A stretch of 64,000 bases of DNA from Verrucomicrobiaceae bacterium (GCA_015075365.1 JABTUN010000001.1:1302001-1366000), one strand, 5' to 3'. Positions 27,901-35,895 are shown, counted from the stretch's first letter. Made by a program: numbers and translations. Notes: a model not told the origin generated them from the letters alone.

Positions 27901-30900
27901 CACCACCCCGCCGGTGCCAAAGCTGCTGTCCAGCGCCCCCGCCGGCGTGTAGCGCAGCACGGCAAAGTCCACATTGCCCGATACCGCCGCCGCGCCTGCC
28001 ACCACGATCTTCCCGTCCGAGGGCTGGATCACCAGCGCATTCCCCACGTCCGTGCCGGCGCCCACCGCCGTCGTCACCCACCCGTCCGTGTCAAACGTGC
28101 TGTCCAGCGCGCCCGCCGTCGTCAGCCGGGCCACCACGATGTCATTGTTCGCGGCCACATTGCGCCAGCCCGTCGTCACGATCCGCCCGTCCGCCTGCAA
28201 CTGCACCGCCGCGAACCGCGTGTCCCCGCCGGCGCTCAGCGTCACCACCCCGCCTGTGCCAAAGCCCCCGTCCAGCGCCCCGGCCGCTGTCAGCCGCGCC
28301 ACATAGCCGCTCGTGCCGCCCGTGGTGGCCTGTCCCGCCAGCACGATCTTCCCGTCCGCTTGCACGGCCACGCCGTTCGCCACATCCGTGCCCGATGCGC
28401 TGAAGGCAAACACCGCCTTCCCCCCGCTGCCAAAGCTGCTGTCCAGGCTGCCATCCGGCAGGTAGCGCACCACCGCCGTGTCAAAGCCGCTGCCCACGTA
28501 ATAGTAGCCCGCCGCCACGATCTTCCCGTCCGGCTGCACCGCCACCGCCAGGGCCACGTCATGATTCACGCCCACCGGCGTCGTCACGATCCCCCCGCTG
28601 CCAAAGCCGCTGTCCAGCGTCCCGTCCGCCAGGTAGCGCACCAGGGAAAAGTCCGTGGCACCCCCAGCCGCACTGTAACCCGCCACGATGACCTTCCCGT
28701 CCTGCTGAACCGCCATGCTCGTGGCGCGGTCCTCCAGGCCCGCGCCCGCGATCGGCGTCATCACCTTCCCGTCCCCGCTGAAGGCCGTGTCCAGCATGCC
28801 GTTGGAGGGCACCGCGCCCCAGCCCCTCACGTCGAAGGTAAAGGGGGTCTCGTCGCCGTCATCGTTCGCGATGCTCACCGTCGCCGTGTGCAGGCCTGAG
28901 GCCGAGGGATCGTAGGTGATGACAAAGGTCTGCGTGCCGCCGCCGGAGGCCACCGTGGCCACGGCGGGCTGCGTGGTCACGCTGAAGTGGGAAGCCCCGG
29001 TGCCGCTGAGCGTCACATAGTCAGGAGCCGTGCCCGTGAGGTTCAGCACTGCCGCACCGCTGTTGGTGATCGTGAAGGTGCGCGCCACACTGCCGCTGGC
29101 CACTGCCACGCTGCCAAAGTCGGTGTGATCCGCCGCACTCGGTGTCGTGTCACCATTAGCAATGTCCACGCTGTTGCCGCTCACGGCGATCTCCGGCAGC
29201 GTGATCAGCCCGCTGAAGGACGCCACCTGCTCGATCAGGCCCGTGCTGCCGTTGTTGTAGCCACCCGCCGTCCGCCCCCGGGCGCGCAGATGACCGTTCG
29301 CCGGCAGGGAGAGGCCCGTGATCTGCCAGTTCGTCGTGCTGCCCACTCGTGTGCCCGCGCCCAAAGGCGTCCACAGCGTGCCACCGTCCGTGCTCAGGTC
29401 AAAGCTCACCGCGCTCACCTCCGGCCCCGCCCCGCCGCGCGTCCACAACGCCTGCGTGGCGTCCACAGCGGCCAGCGTCTGGGTCACAGCGTCATTGTGC
29501 AGACGGGCAAAGCGGTTGCGCGTCGTGGCGCTGGCCGCGCCATTGGGCTGCAGCGTGGTGAAATCGCCAACCACCACGACCTTGCCGTCTGCCTGCACCG
29601 CCAAACCCCGCACGACGTTGTTCGCCTTGGGATCGAAGCCGGTGTCCAGCGTGCCATCCGCGTTCACCCGTGCGATGCGCCAGCGATCCGTCGTGCCCGC
29701 CGCGCCATTGGGCTGCAGCGTGCTGAATTCCCCTCCCAGCAGCACCTTCCCGTCTGTCTGCGCCACGATGCTGTACAGGGCGTTGTTCGCCTTGGGATCA
29801 AAGCCGGTGTCCAGCGTCCCGTCCGCGTTCACCCGCGCGATGTATTGGCGCGCAGTGGTTCCCGCCGCGCCATTGGGCTGCAGTGTGGTGAAAGCCCCGC
29901 CGAGCAGAATCTTCCCATCCGCCTGCTCCACGATGGCCAGGACGGAGTTGTTCGCCTTGGGGTCAAAGCCCATGTCCAGCGCCCCGTCCGCGTTCAAACG
30001 CGCGATGCGCCAGCGATCCGTCGGGCTCGCCGCGCCATTGGGCTGCAGCGTGGTGAAGCTGCCGCCCAGCAATATCTTCCCGTCCCTTTGTACCGTCACA
30101 GTGGATACGACACCGCCCGCCCTCGGATCAAAGCCGGTGTCCAGCGTCCCGTCCGCGTTCACCCGCGCGATGTATTCCCGCGATGTCGTGCCCGCCGCGC
30201 CGTTGGGTTGAAGTGTGGTGAACACTCCCCCCATCAGCACCTTGCCATCACCCTGCACCGCCAGGCTGAACACCAGGGAGTTCGCCTTCGGGTCAAACCC
30301 CGTGTCCAGCGCCCCGTCCGCATTCACCCTGGCCACGTAGTTCCTCGCGGTCGGGCTGGCCGCGCCATTGGGCTGCAGCGTGGTGAACCCCCCGCCCAGC
30401 AGGATCTTCCCGTCCGCCTGCACCGCGATGCCATACACGACGCCGTTCGCCTTGGGGTCAAAACCGGTGTCCAGCGTCCCGTCCGCGTTCAGTCGCGCGA
30501 TATACTGCCGCGGCACACCCAGCACCGAGCTGAAGTTCCCGCCGATGAGCATCTTCCCGTCCGGCTGCACAGCGGTGCATAGCACATAGGCGGCGACGAG
30601 CGCCGGGTCCAGCGAGTCCAGGCTGCCTGCAGCAGGAGCCACCCCCGTGCCCGCGATGTCAAAGGTGAAGGGATTCTCGTCGCTGTCATCATTGGCGATC
30701 GTCACCGTGGCCGTGCGCAAACCGGTGCCGGACGGGGTGAAATCAAACTGCACATTCACCGAGCCGCCCGCCGCCAGCGTCGCGGCCGGCTGTGCAAAGA
30801 CCACAAAATCCGACGCGTGAGCGCCGCTCACCTCCACCCGTGGCGTGCCCGTCAGGTTCAGCGTCAGCGTGCCGGTGTTGCGGATCGTGAAAAGGCGGTT

Positions 30901-32730
30901 GCTCGTGGCGCCCACCACGGTCGTCAGGAACTCCGTCCCATCCCCCGCGTCCGGCGTCGTGTCCCCATTGGCGATGTCCACGCTGTTCCCGCTCACCGCG
31001 ATCTCCGGAGCGGCCAGGGGCGCGTTGGTCTGGATGAGGCCGTTGTCTCCCACGACCAGCGCGCTCGTGGCGCTGGTGCCCCACACAGCGCGGCGGAAGA
31101 GCGTGGTGTTGCTGGTGTCGGCGCTCCAGGCGCTGCCGTCCCACTTGCGGATCGTGCCACTGGCACCCACCGCCCAGATGTTGCTGGCATCGCTGCCCCA
31201 CACGCCACGGAAAGTCTGCGTGGTGCCGGAGGTCTGCGCGCTCCAGGCGCTGCCGTCCCACTTCACGATCGTGCCTGTGTCCCCCACCGCCCAGACGTTG
31301 CTCGCATCGCTGCCCCACACGCCAAGGAGGGCCAGAGTGGTGCCGGAGCTGGGCGCGCTCCAGGCGCTGCCATCCCACTTCAGAATCACGCCGCCGACAC
31401 CCACCGCCCAGACGTTGTTCGCATCGCTGCCCCACACGCCAAAGAGCAGGTTCAGAGTGCCGGAGGTCTGCGCGCTCCAAGCGCTGCCGTTCCATTTGAG
31501 AATCGTGCCGCTTTGCCCCACCGCCCAGACGTTGTTCGCATCGCTGCCCCACACACCATAGAGACTCTGCGTGGTGCCGGAACTGGGCGCGCTCCAGGCG
31601 CTGCCGTCCCACTTCAAGATCGTGCCTGTGTTGCCCACCACCCAGACGTTGCTGGCATCCGTGCCCCACACGCCATTGAGCTGCAGCGCGGTGCCGACGC
31701 TCTGCGCGCTCCAGGCGCTGCCGTTCCATCTTAGGACCGTGCCAAGGGTCCCCACCGCCCAGGCGTTGCTGGCATCACTGCCCCACACGCCAAGGAGGTT
31801 CTGAGTGCTGCCGGGAGTCGGCGCGCTCCAGGCGCTGCCGTTCCATTTCAGAATCGCGCCGCTGGTCCCCACCGCCCAGACGTTGCTGGCATCGCTGCCC
31901 CACACGCCACGGAAAGTCTGCGTGGTGCCGGAGGTCTGCGCGCTCCAGGCGCTGCCGTTCCATTTGAGAATCGTACCGTTGGCCCCCACCGCCCACACGT
32001 TGCTGGCATCGCTGCCCCACACGCTCTGCAAACCATTTCCGGTGCCGGATGTCTGCATGCTCCAGGCGCTGCCGTTCCATTTCAGGATCGCGCCGCTGTT
32101 GCCCACCGCCCAGACGTTGCTGGCATCGCTGCCCCACACGCCGTTAAACAAACTTGTGGTGCCAGAGGTCTGCGCGCCCCACGCGCTACCGTCCCATTTC
32201 AGGATCGTGCCGGTGCCCCCCACAGCCCAGACGTTGCTGGCATCCATGCCCCACACGCCATAGAGGGTCTGCGTGGTGCCGGAGGTCTGCCCGCCCCAGG
32301 CGCTGCCGTCCCATTTGCGGATGATGCCGTTGCTTCCCACCGCCCATACATTGCTGGCATCACTGCCCCACACACCTTCGAGGTTATTCCCAGTGCCGGA
32401 TGCCTGCACGCTCCAGGCGCTGCCGTCCCACTTCAAGATGATGCCGCTGGCACCCACCGCCCATACATTGCTGGCATCACTGCCCCACACGCCATTGAGC
32501 TGTAGCGCGGTACCGGAGGTCTGCCCGCTCCAGGTGGCACCACCATCGGTGGTGTGGTAGATCAGGCCATCGAAACCCACTGCCCAGCCAGTGGTGGCGC
32601 TGGCAAACCAGGTCTTGTTGAAAGTGCGCCCGTCCCCGCCCGGACCGTGCGGCCTCCAGATGTCGGCGCGGGCGGACAGGGCGGCGGCCAGCAATAGGGC
32701 GGCGGTAAGGAGCAGTCGTGAAAGGTTCAT
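18967..32730 (-). CDS. Giant exported multi-domain repeat protein (4587 aa; WAVG, delta-60, NHL, SBBP and cadherin-like repeats)
   Basis: Start at ATG 32730, which opens a signal peptide (MNLSRLLLTAALLLAAALSARA); 22 more upstream residues are possible but not signal-like. Approximate order: ~14 WAVG propeller units of 39 residues (20-570); choice-of-anchor-D domain (575-705); delta-60 repeats (710-1090); second anchor-D (1178-1310) and delta-60 set (1310-1710); third anchor-D (1713-1847) and delta-60 set (1847-2243); cadherin-like domain (2247-2347); NHL repeats (2360-2683); tandem-95/cadherin-like domains (2683-2883); a unique domain (2890-3087); more cadherin-like domains (to 3290); two SBBP propeller blocks (3293-3720, 3893-4327) around Ig-like domains; DPDGDGLNNLGELAFGLDP thrombospondin-3-like motif near 4480. 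No anchor or sorting signal was recognised at the C-terminus. It is likely a secreted or surface adhesin; function unknown. Confidence 0.88.
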   Translation of the reverse strand: MNLSRLLLTAALLLAAALSARADIWRPHGPGGDGRTFNKTWFASATTGWAVGFDGLIYHTTDGGATWSGQTSGTALQLNGVWGSDASNVWAVGASGIILKWDGSAWSVQASGTGNNLEGVWGSDASNVWAVGSNGIIRKWDGSAWGGQTSGTTQTLYGVWGMDASNVWAVGGTGTILKWDGSAWGAQTSGTTSLFNGVWGSDASNVWAVGNSGAILKWNGSAWSMQTSGTGNGLQSVWGSDASNVWAVGANGTILKWNGSAWSAQTSGTTQTFRGVWGSDASNVWAVGTSGAILKWNGSAWSAPTPGSTQNLLGVWGSDASNAWAVGTLGTVLRWNGSAWSAQSVGTALQLNGVWGTDASNVWVVGNTGTILKWDGSAWSAPSSGTTQSLYGVWGSDANNVWAVGQSGTILKWNGSAWSAQTSGTLNLLFGVWGSDANNVWAVGVGGVILKWDGSAWSAPSSGTTLALLGVWGSDASNVWAVGDTGTIVKWDGSAWSAQTSGTTQTFRGVWGSDASNIWAVGASGTIRKWDGSAWSADTSNTTLFRRAVWGTSATSALVVGDNGLIQTNAPLAAPEIAVSGNSVDIANGDTTPDAGDGTEFLTTVVGATSNRLFTIRNTGTLTLNLTGTPRVEVSGAHASDFVVFAQPAATLAAGGSVNVQFDFTPSGTGLRTATVTIANDDSDENPFTFDIAGTGVAPAAGSLDSLDPALVAAYVLCTAVQPDGKMLIGGNFSSVLGVPRQYIARLNADGTLDTGFDPKANGVVYGIAVQADGKILLGGGFTTLQPNGAASPTARNYVARVNADGALDTGFDPKANSLVFSLAVQGDGKVLMGGVFTTLQPNGAAGTTSREYIARVNADGTLDTGFDPRAGGVVSTVTVQRDGKILLGGSFTTLQPNGAASPTDRWRIARLNADGALDMGFDPKANNSVLAIVEQADGKILLGGAFTTLQPNGAAGTTARQYIARVNADGTLDTGFDPKANNALYSIVAQTDGKVLLGGEFSTLQPNGAAGTTDRWRIARVNADGTLDTGFDPKANNVVRGLAVQADGKVVVVGDFTTLQPNGAASATTRNRFARLHNDAVTQTLAAVDATQALWTRGGAGPEVSAVSFDLSTDGGTLWTPLGAGTRVGSTTNWQITGLSLPANGHLRARGRTAGGYNNGSTGLIEQVASFSGLITLPEIAVSGNSVDIANGDTTPSAADHTDFGSVAVASGSVARTFTITNSGAAVLNLTGTAPDYVTLSGTGASHFSVTTQPAVATVASGGGTQTFVITYDPSASGLHTATVSIANDDGDETPFTFDVRGWGAVPSNGMLDTAFSGDGKVMTPIAGAGLEDRATSMAVQQDGKVIVAGYSAAGGATDFSLVRYLADGTLDSGFGSGGIVTTPVGVNHDVALAVAVQPDGKIVAAGYYYVGSGFDTAVVRYLPDGSLDSSFGSGGKAVFAFSASGTDVANGVAVQADGKIVLAGQATTGGTSGYVARLTAAGALDGGFGTGGVVTLSAGGDTRFAAVQLQADGRIVTTGWRNVAANNDIVVARLTTAGALDSTFDTDGWVTTAVGAGTDVGNALVIQPSDGKIVVAGAAAVSGNVDFAVLRYTPAGALDSSFGTGGVVTVDVGGFQDEGKGVALQADGKIVVGGHSFVGSTDDFAAVRLTTTGALDSTFDTDGKVITPVGANQDYAVAAAVHPDGGILLAGYAWDLVLGGYDFALVRYGAAVPAPEIAVEGNAANITDGDTTPGTADGTDFASVAVAGGSVARTFTITNNGDADLNLTGTAPDYVTLSGTGASHFSVTTQPSTATVASGGGTQTFIITYDPSAVGTHTATVSIANDDGDENPFTFDVRGVGAVFSDGTLDSAFGTVGVVQTVVGVGGGSATATAVKTQPDGKIVVAGYAPGSGTNLDVALLRYNPEGTLDGSFGTGGVVMTALSTGADTARALLLLDDGSIVVGGQITIGGIDTDFALMKYTSTGVLDATFGTGGVVTTALTTGGDQIFGLALQNDGKIIAVGDSGQSTVGGQDFGVVRYLANGTLDAGFGTGGIVRTPIVINEADVARGVGIQSDGKIVVVGSTTSASGGVALARYLTNGALDTSFDTDGILVTNVTNAGTGTEIPQGMLIQPDDKIVVAGFANSATANDMMVLRYTAGGVLDTTFSGDGMAFVAVGSATEIAYGVALQSDGRIVAGGNVGNDIAVARFLADGTLDTSFSGDGIVTTDINGTDRAIAVDVQPDGPIVAAGYYNNGAGFALVRYATAPPNAIPTDITLTPASIAENNVSGAVVGVLDAVDADVADTHTFTLVAGAGSTDNAAFTITGTDLKLNAVADFEIKSSYSVRVQANDGNGGIFAQALTVTITDVNEAPSFTIALPATYATVSTLAGSPGLSGSADGTGAAARFNNPWGNVSADAAGNVYVADQANHIIRKITPAGVVTTIAGTAGMTGSTDGTGAAARFNYPNGVVVDPAGTELFVVDLLNNTIRRINLADNAVTTFAGTAGVAGAVDDTGAAARFNYPIGITRDSAGNLYVTESNNNTLRKITPGAVVTTLASSFNNPYHPAVDSAGNVYVPQPNRNTIIKVTPAGVKSTFAGTDGVSGTADGTGAAARFNFPLGVAVDAADNVYVADYNNHTVRRITPAAEVTTLAGLAGSSGSADGVGGAARFNRPGSLTVDGNGVLYAGDNSNFTVRKIALGPQPLTVAEDSGAYTGAGFLTGISAGDAGQTVSFTVSNDNNALFSVQPAIATNGTLTFTPAANMNGSATVTIQAVDDGGTANGGVDTSAPQDFTLIVTPVNDLPTDITLTPASIAENNAANATVGTLAAVDVDAGQTHTFTKVTGTGDTDNASFTISGASLILIPSANFEAKSSYSVRVQANDGNGGTFARALTVSVTDVNEGPSLPTRHLVYETVTPVRSGNNIVYSVNNSAALAGTPFTRVAYRMDLTVSGTPRYAEVSFDAWAGASIANLRVPSLDSPFVVQTNVGNMTVTSNYPGVVNASGQTGRLELWPYNYGTTASAGVGGDSGTYDFDDTHAGGAGYGSFQVHNLSSVPKQTIFAWNNHGNGNPDIGFGNSPTGNPDWTFRGAALGLTGWKLSIFIEGNTLAIPENAPVNTSAGTLAATDPDSGDVLTYSFVTGAGDTDNGAFTIVGNQIRSNAVFDYETKSSYNIRIRVTDNGGLFVEQALTVSITNVNEMPSFTKGADIIVASGDTNAQTVAGWATGIDDGDSTVGQVLTFHVSNDNNAIFSAQPAIASNGTLTFTPSGTPGVATVTVTLSDDTSINGLPALTTAAQTFTISILSVERDVALAWSNSYAGPEVTPGNGVARAVAVQKSGNEPVAVYATGFTTSAGGGRDVYTVKHHPVTGALLWEALWDGAAGAADEGAALVVDAAGDVIVTGHTTGAGGDTDVLVVKYDGADGTVLWQHVYAGAGMGADAGASVAVDAAGGVAVAGHGVNASGSMDWFVARYAGDGTPLFEQLVDGGGGGTDQARAVGVDASGHVTAAGYRRAAAGKDFLLRSFDGSTGATRWQWLVNGATSTDDEAFALAVEAGGGVVATGTVRGSTYDLYTVRLDGAGALQWERLWDSPFGSSDAGHDVVLDSQGDVIVAGTSYRAAGVQDGHAVKYDGATGAQVWSRRFDGAAGLQDLLRAVDVDAEDNAVVTGYSQQNGGGHDILTAKLAAADGSLVWERLHDGTAGLDDESFAVGVSGDGHVYVAGQSGRAGGSTDFLVLGYVPVVPAVQMPQVITFAPPGTQGAGVPLQLSATADSGLEVSFQVLSGPAVLGEADRARLEFTGTGTVVVRATQRGNYQFAAAVPVDRSFAVVRSEQTIDFSLPASVASFTQTVVLGAAASSGLPVSYGVVSGPGVISGNELSFSGSGIVTISANQAGDARHNAAPEVQRSIDASNTPPVIIPAGIVLGWQQPHTGAGPGEGRAVALQLSGNDAVAAFVAGHSTPAGNRDIHLMKFHNDGSPAWAAPVLVNGPGNGHDEAAAVAVDAAGDAYICGQLGIATGNTDIYVAKFSGVDGTLLWSHTFGGSAGGPDAGTSLALGGGSVIIGGHAANSGTGSDFFAARLQQSDGAILWSRSHNSAGSATDQAAAVAIGGNGDIALGGISANDAWTLLLTGATGDVAWQRRHNAASKADAVRAVAIDANNDILITAYSQAANYDIHTAKYSRLDGSTLWAHTYNSSFNSSDAPWVLALDSRGDVLIAGTSYTAASVADSITLKYDGGSGALLWQRRYNGPAGKADEHHALALDGNNNPVITGYSLNADNTSDVYTAKLAAATGVPVWEERHNGPAGKNDAGRALAVTPAGSAFVAGYHSSAASIRGVLLLKYQPAGGPPPPAPPGGEAAAAQEDNTAAPPPPALTQMQLHVEQGEPARLEADYFDAQGNHTVELTALLDGTPAGTLSADPFSGRLHWQHDTSSTAPGTHEVLITATDTAGASASLALTLEVTPTPHAGRAWRWQHFGTTAPAGDAADEADPDGDGLNNLGELAFGLDPRRGSGKDALARLQSSAEGSGGSGIQAVYRRRKDHAALGLRYQVQFSSNLKDWFPGPQEGEVISDDGHIQELATPFPQLPDGTPATFFRIQVQPDNPSP
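31087..32490 (-). repeat. Twelve tandem 117-bp units in the giant gene
   Basis: The DNA repeats with an exact period of 117 bp (39 codons), each unit starting VWGSDASNVWAVG and containing LKWDGSAWS. Units are highly similar at DNA level, with occasional synonymous and loop changes, so slipped-strand or recombinational copy-number change is likely. Confidence 0.9.
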
Positions 32731-33079
32731 GGCAGTAGAGGGGAAGGTGAAAGCCTGGAGCGGGCATACGGCGCAGCATCCGCGCCGGAAAGGCAAAAAA
32801 GGCGTCTTTTCTGCCAGAAATCAGGCCGGAAAAAAAGCAAAAAACAGGCCCGGAACGCAAAAAATCCCCACCCATACGCCCCATGGTTCATCCGCGTCCC
32901 TGTCAGATGCGTAGGGAGAGCTCCCCGCCGCCCCAAGAGCCTCCCCCGCACTTTTCTCTCGGCATCCGGCCCCCTTTTTCCGCTTAAATCCTGAAATCCC
33001 GCCCAGCCAGCCCTGGACGGACCACCGGGACGATGCATGCGACGTGCCTCCACCCCCCCGCAGGCAAGCCCATACGACC

Positions 33080-33226
33080 CGCCCAACACCGTCCCCCGGG
33101 CCATTACGGCGTATCCCCCCATTATTCCGGCGTACCTCTCCATCGTTCCGGCGTGCCTCAAAATCGCCACAGGAACTGCCGAAACCGCTCCAACCGCCCC
33201 TCCAAGCGCTTTCCGCTGCCCTCCGG
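33080..33226 (+). repeat. Degenerate 21-bp repeat array 1 (seven units)
   Basis: Seven consecutive 21-nt units fill part of the 776-bp gap between the divergent giant gene and the DUF808 gene. The last three units (33164-33226) align in order with units at 36315-36377 of array 2 (about two thirds identical, by eye), ending in the shared block GCGCTTTCCG. No convincing gene is present; several overlapping frames are open only because the period is a multiple of three. The rest of the gap (32731-33079, 33227-33506) shows no clear feature apart from a short GGCTG/CAGCC hairpin near 33358. Confidence 0.7.
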
Positions 33227-33506
33227 GACACCACGGCTCGCACGCGCGCCCGGAATACTCGCAGCCTGGGGAGGACGGCGATCCGGTCTTCCTGGAGATC
33301 ACCTAGCCCCCGTTTCTCGCACTCGCGCAAGTCATCGGGGCCTTTTCGGCAGGCAGGGCAGGCTGCCCCCAGCCAACGCCCGCTTCAACGCCTCCCGCCC
33401 TGAAGAATCAGCCGATGCATGAGTTGACCTGCGGGGGCTCTGCGGACATGCCTTCCCACCCCCGCATGACATCGCACCTCATTCTTTGCCGCCAAGGAGG
33501 CCTCTC

Positions 33507-34469
33507 ATGACCTCCGGACTCATCGCCTTGCTCGATGACATCACCGCGCTGGCCAGGGTGGCCGCCTCCTCGCTGGATGATGCCGGCGCGATGGCCGCGA
33601 AGGCCGGTGGCAAGGCCGCGGGCATCGTGATCGACGATGCCGCCGTCACGCCGCGCTATGTGGTGGGTCTTTGCGCGCACCGGGAGCTGCCCATCATCGC
33701 GAAAATCGCCAAAGGCTCGCTGAAGAACAAGCTGCTCATCCTGCTGCCGGGGGCGCTCGGGCTCAGCCTCATCGCACCGTGGATCATCACGCCGCTGCTG
33801 ATGGCTGGTGGGGCGTTTTTGTGCCTGGAGGGCTATCACAAGGTGCTGCACCTCGTCCGCCCCGGTCATGACGAGGACAAGGGGGATGCCTCGACGGCCA
33901 CCACGGCGGCCGAATTGGAGCAGGAGCGCGTTTCGAGCGCCATCCGCACGGATTTCATCCTCTCGGCGGAGATCATGGCCATCACGCTCGCCGCGGTGTC
34001 CACCTCGCCGCTGTGGATGCAGGCGTTTGTGCTCGCAGTGGTCGGTCTGGGCATGACGCTGCTCGTTTACGGCGTCGTCGCGCTCATCGTGAAGGCGGAT
34101 GACGCGGGCGTCGCGCTCGCCCGCTCCGGCGCGGGAGCGGTGCGTGTGCTCGGGCGCGCCATCGTGACGGGGATGCCGGTGTTTTTGAAGGTGCTCAGCT
34201 TGGTCGGCATGATCGCCATGCTGTGGGTCGGTGGCGGCATCCTCATTCATGGATTGCACGAGATGGGTGTGCATGGGCCGGAGAAGGCGGTGCATCATGC
34301 CGCGGAAGCCTTCGCTTCGCTGCTGCCGTCGCTGCATGGCCTGCTCGCGTGGCTCGGCCAGGCGGGCATCGCGGCGGTGCTCGGCGTGATCGTCGGCGCG
34401 GTGGTCGATCCTCTGGTGAAACACATGCTGGCGCCGCTTTGGGCACGTTTTCGGGCGAAGAAGGCCTGA
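33507..34469 (+). CDS. DUF808 family inner-membrane protein (YedI-like)
   Basis: 320 residues; ATG 33507 is set by AAGGAGG (33494-33500) with 6-nt spacing. MTSGLIALLDDITALARVAASSLDDAG, KAAGIVIDDAAVTPRYV, RELPIIAKIAKGSLKNKL and GAFLCLEGYHKV are characteristic of the DUF808/YedI family. Several hydrophobic segments (LLILLPGALGLSLIAPWII, AFVLAVVGLGMTLLVYGVVALIV, LVGMIAMLWVGGGILIHGL and a C-terminal one) predict a multi-pass membrane protein. The function of the family is unknown. It is monocistronic by appearance. Confidence 0.92.
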   Translation: MTSGLIALLDDITALARVAASSLDDAGAMAAKAGGKAAGIVIDDAAVTPRYVVGLCAHRELPIIAKIAKGSLKNKLLILLPGALGLSLIAPWIITPLLMAGGAFLCLEGYHKVLHLVRPGHDEDKGDASTATTAAELEQERVSSAIRTDFILSAEIMAITLAAVSTSPLWMQAFVLAVVGLGMTLLVYGVVALIVKADDAGVALARSGAGAVRVLGRAIVTGMPVFLKVLSLVGMIAMLWVGGGILIHGLHEMGVHGPEKAVHHAAEAFASLLPSLHGLLAWLGQAGIAAVLGVIVGAVVDPLVKHMLAPLWARFRAKKA

Positions 34470-34582
34470 GGAAGAAATCCAGAGGGGAACCACGCAATGG
34501 ACGGGATTGGGCACGCTGGCCTTGAATCACCTGGCAGACCATCCCGATCACCTAGAGCAGCCTCATTGGCTCATCAGCCACG

Positions 34583-34810
34583 TCATCCCATGCTGCCGCT
34601 GGCGACGGTGATCAGCACAAGCACGACGGCCAGTGCGAACAGCAGCAGGATCAACGCGGATGCCACCAAGACGATCTTCCCTGCCGGCCGCCTCCACCGC
34701 CAGATGCCATAAGCCACGCCTGCAAGCGCGGCCAGAAACACGATTCCAACCACGATCGTGAAAAGCGGTGTGCCAAGCAGCAGCATGGTGGGGTGGTCAT
34801 GGGTGATCAT
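34583..34810 (-). CDS. Small two-span membrane protein, hypothetical
   Basis: 75 residues from ATG 34810 (an internal ATG 24 bases later is an alternative). Two hydrophobic spans (TIVVGIVFLAALAGVAYGIW and IVLVASALILLLFALAVVLVL) flank a basic loop WRWRRPAGK. No family was recognised. The open frame continues upstream into a 169-bp MITE-like element, and that part is not considered coding. Confidence 0.5.
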   Translation of the reverse strand: MITHDHPTMLLLGTPLFTIVVGIVFLAALAGVAYGIWRWRRPAGKIVLVASALILLLFALAVVLVLITVASGSMG

Positions 34811-35027
34811 CGTGTTGTGTGGGTGGTGATGAGCGGAGGATGGCACCACCCGATGGAACGAACATGAAGGGGCGGTGAATTCGACGCAAAGAGTGCATGC
34901 TCGATCAGCCGCGTGCGCCTTGGACGGTGGAATGGGATTGCTGCCGTGATGTCGGAAGACCGGCCAACAAGACCGAGGCATCGGGAAGCAGGGAACATCC
35001 TTTGCGTCCCCTCGACGCTTCTGCGTA

Positions 35028-35196
35028 GTAGACCGTTTCTCAAAAAGAATGTCTGAAATGACCGGCGAGCGCGGCGGCTTCAGTGGCAAGGAAAGAGCGA
35101 GGAGGCTATTGGAACAATAGCTGACGAGCGAATGACGCCGCCAATGGGGCTGCCCCGCCGCCGGGAATCTGACAGACATTTTGAGAACCGGTCTAA
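35028..35196 (-). mobile_element. 169-bp MITE-like element, copy A
   Basis: The reverse complement of this stretch is identical to 47787-47955 except for a few bases at one end. The ends are imperfect inverted repeats of about 18 bp (TTAGACCG-TTCTCAAAA type), and a perfect internal hairpin (GCTATTG/CAATAGC) is present. It encodes no transposase. The near-identity of two copies 12.6 kb apart points to recent mobility. It occupies most of the 455-bp gap between the small membrane protein and the gene at 35266; the rest (34811-35027, 35197-35265) shows nothing clear. Confidence 0.82.
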
Positions 35197-35265
35197 GTGA
35201 TTGTTCCTCACCTGCCGTGCATCTTCCATCTTGTCAGCCCGCCGCGGTTTTGAGACAATCCGGAC

Positions 35266-35712
35266 ATGAATGTGGACGCACTTTCTTTGTCCCTGGCATC
35301 GCTCGACGAACTCGAAAAGCGCCTGCTGGCCGATGTCGAGCTGGTCCGGCAGATGAAGCTGAAGCTTCAGCCCCTCATCGGCTCCACACCTGCTCCCGCC
35401 TTGATGCCACCACCCGCAGCGGCGGCTCCCGCGCCTCCGGTTGAACCGCCACCACCACCGCACCCGAACCGCCTCATCAGCGATGTCGCCGTCGCCGTGC
35501 GCATGGTGCTGCCCACCGTCGGCAGCCCCTTCGGCATCGGCGAAGTGCGGCAGCAGCTCGCCAGGCAGCACTTCCGCGAGTTTGGCGACTCCACCCTCCG
35601 CTCCACGCTTCAGGACCTGAAGGAGGCCGGTGAGATCGTCCTCACCCAGCGCGGCATCGGCCGCGGGGGAAATCGCTACGCGCTGCCTGCGACCTCTCCC
35701 ACAACGCCGTGA
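35266..35712 (+). CDS. Hypothetical protein: helical N-terminus, Pro-rich linker, winged-helix-like C-terminus
   Basis: 148 residues from ATG 35266. The N-terminal ~45 residues are helical and possibly coiled (LASLDELEKRLLADVELVRQMKLKL). A linker of Pro and Ala runs from about 46 to 75. The C-terminal ~65 residues (VAVAVRMVLPTVGSPFGIGEVRQQL, DSTLRSTLQDLKEAGEIVLTQRGIGRGGNRY) read like a winged-helix fold with a terminal beta hairpin. A DNA-binding or regulatory role is possible but unproven; no family was recognised. Confidence 0.62.
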   Translation: MNVDALSLSLASLDELEKRLLADVELVRQMKLKLQPLIGSTPAPALMPPPAAAAPAPPVEPPPPPHPNRLISDVAVAVRMVLPTVGSPFGIGEVRQQLARQHFREFGDSTLRSTLQDLKEAGEIVLTQRGIGRGGNRYALPATSPTTP

Positions 35713-35738
35713 TCGGCCATCCACGTTGTGGCGGGTGG

Positions 35739-35760
35739 GGCGGGCTGTCCCCAGCCCGCC
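35739..35760 (+). repeat. REP-like GC hairpin
   Basis: A perfect 9-bp stem (35739-35747 with 35752-35760) with a 4-nt loop lies 26 bp after the stop of the preceding gene. No T-run follows, so it is called REP-like rather than a terminator. Confidence 0.5.
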
Positions 35761-35895
35761 GTCTGTGTCCCTTGGTTTTCTCGCATGCGTTTCCGCCTCT
35801 GAGCGGCGCTTGGAGGACCAAGCGCCCTACCCACCGACAACCCTCACCCAAACGCTCAGATGCCTTCCACCACGTGCTTTCACCCTTCCCCGCTG

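Noticed and set aside
20809..30582. Very long plus-strand open frames (780, 853 and 531 codons) opposite the giant gene
   Set aside because: They are the antisense of periodic, GC-rich codons; their sequences are His/Arg/Ala-rich, lack family motifs and follow the repeat period of the real gene.
33033..33422. Several overlapping Pro/Arg-rich frames upstream of the DUF808 gene
   Set aside because: They overlap the 21-bp array 1, conflict with each other and show no recognisable protein.
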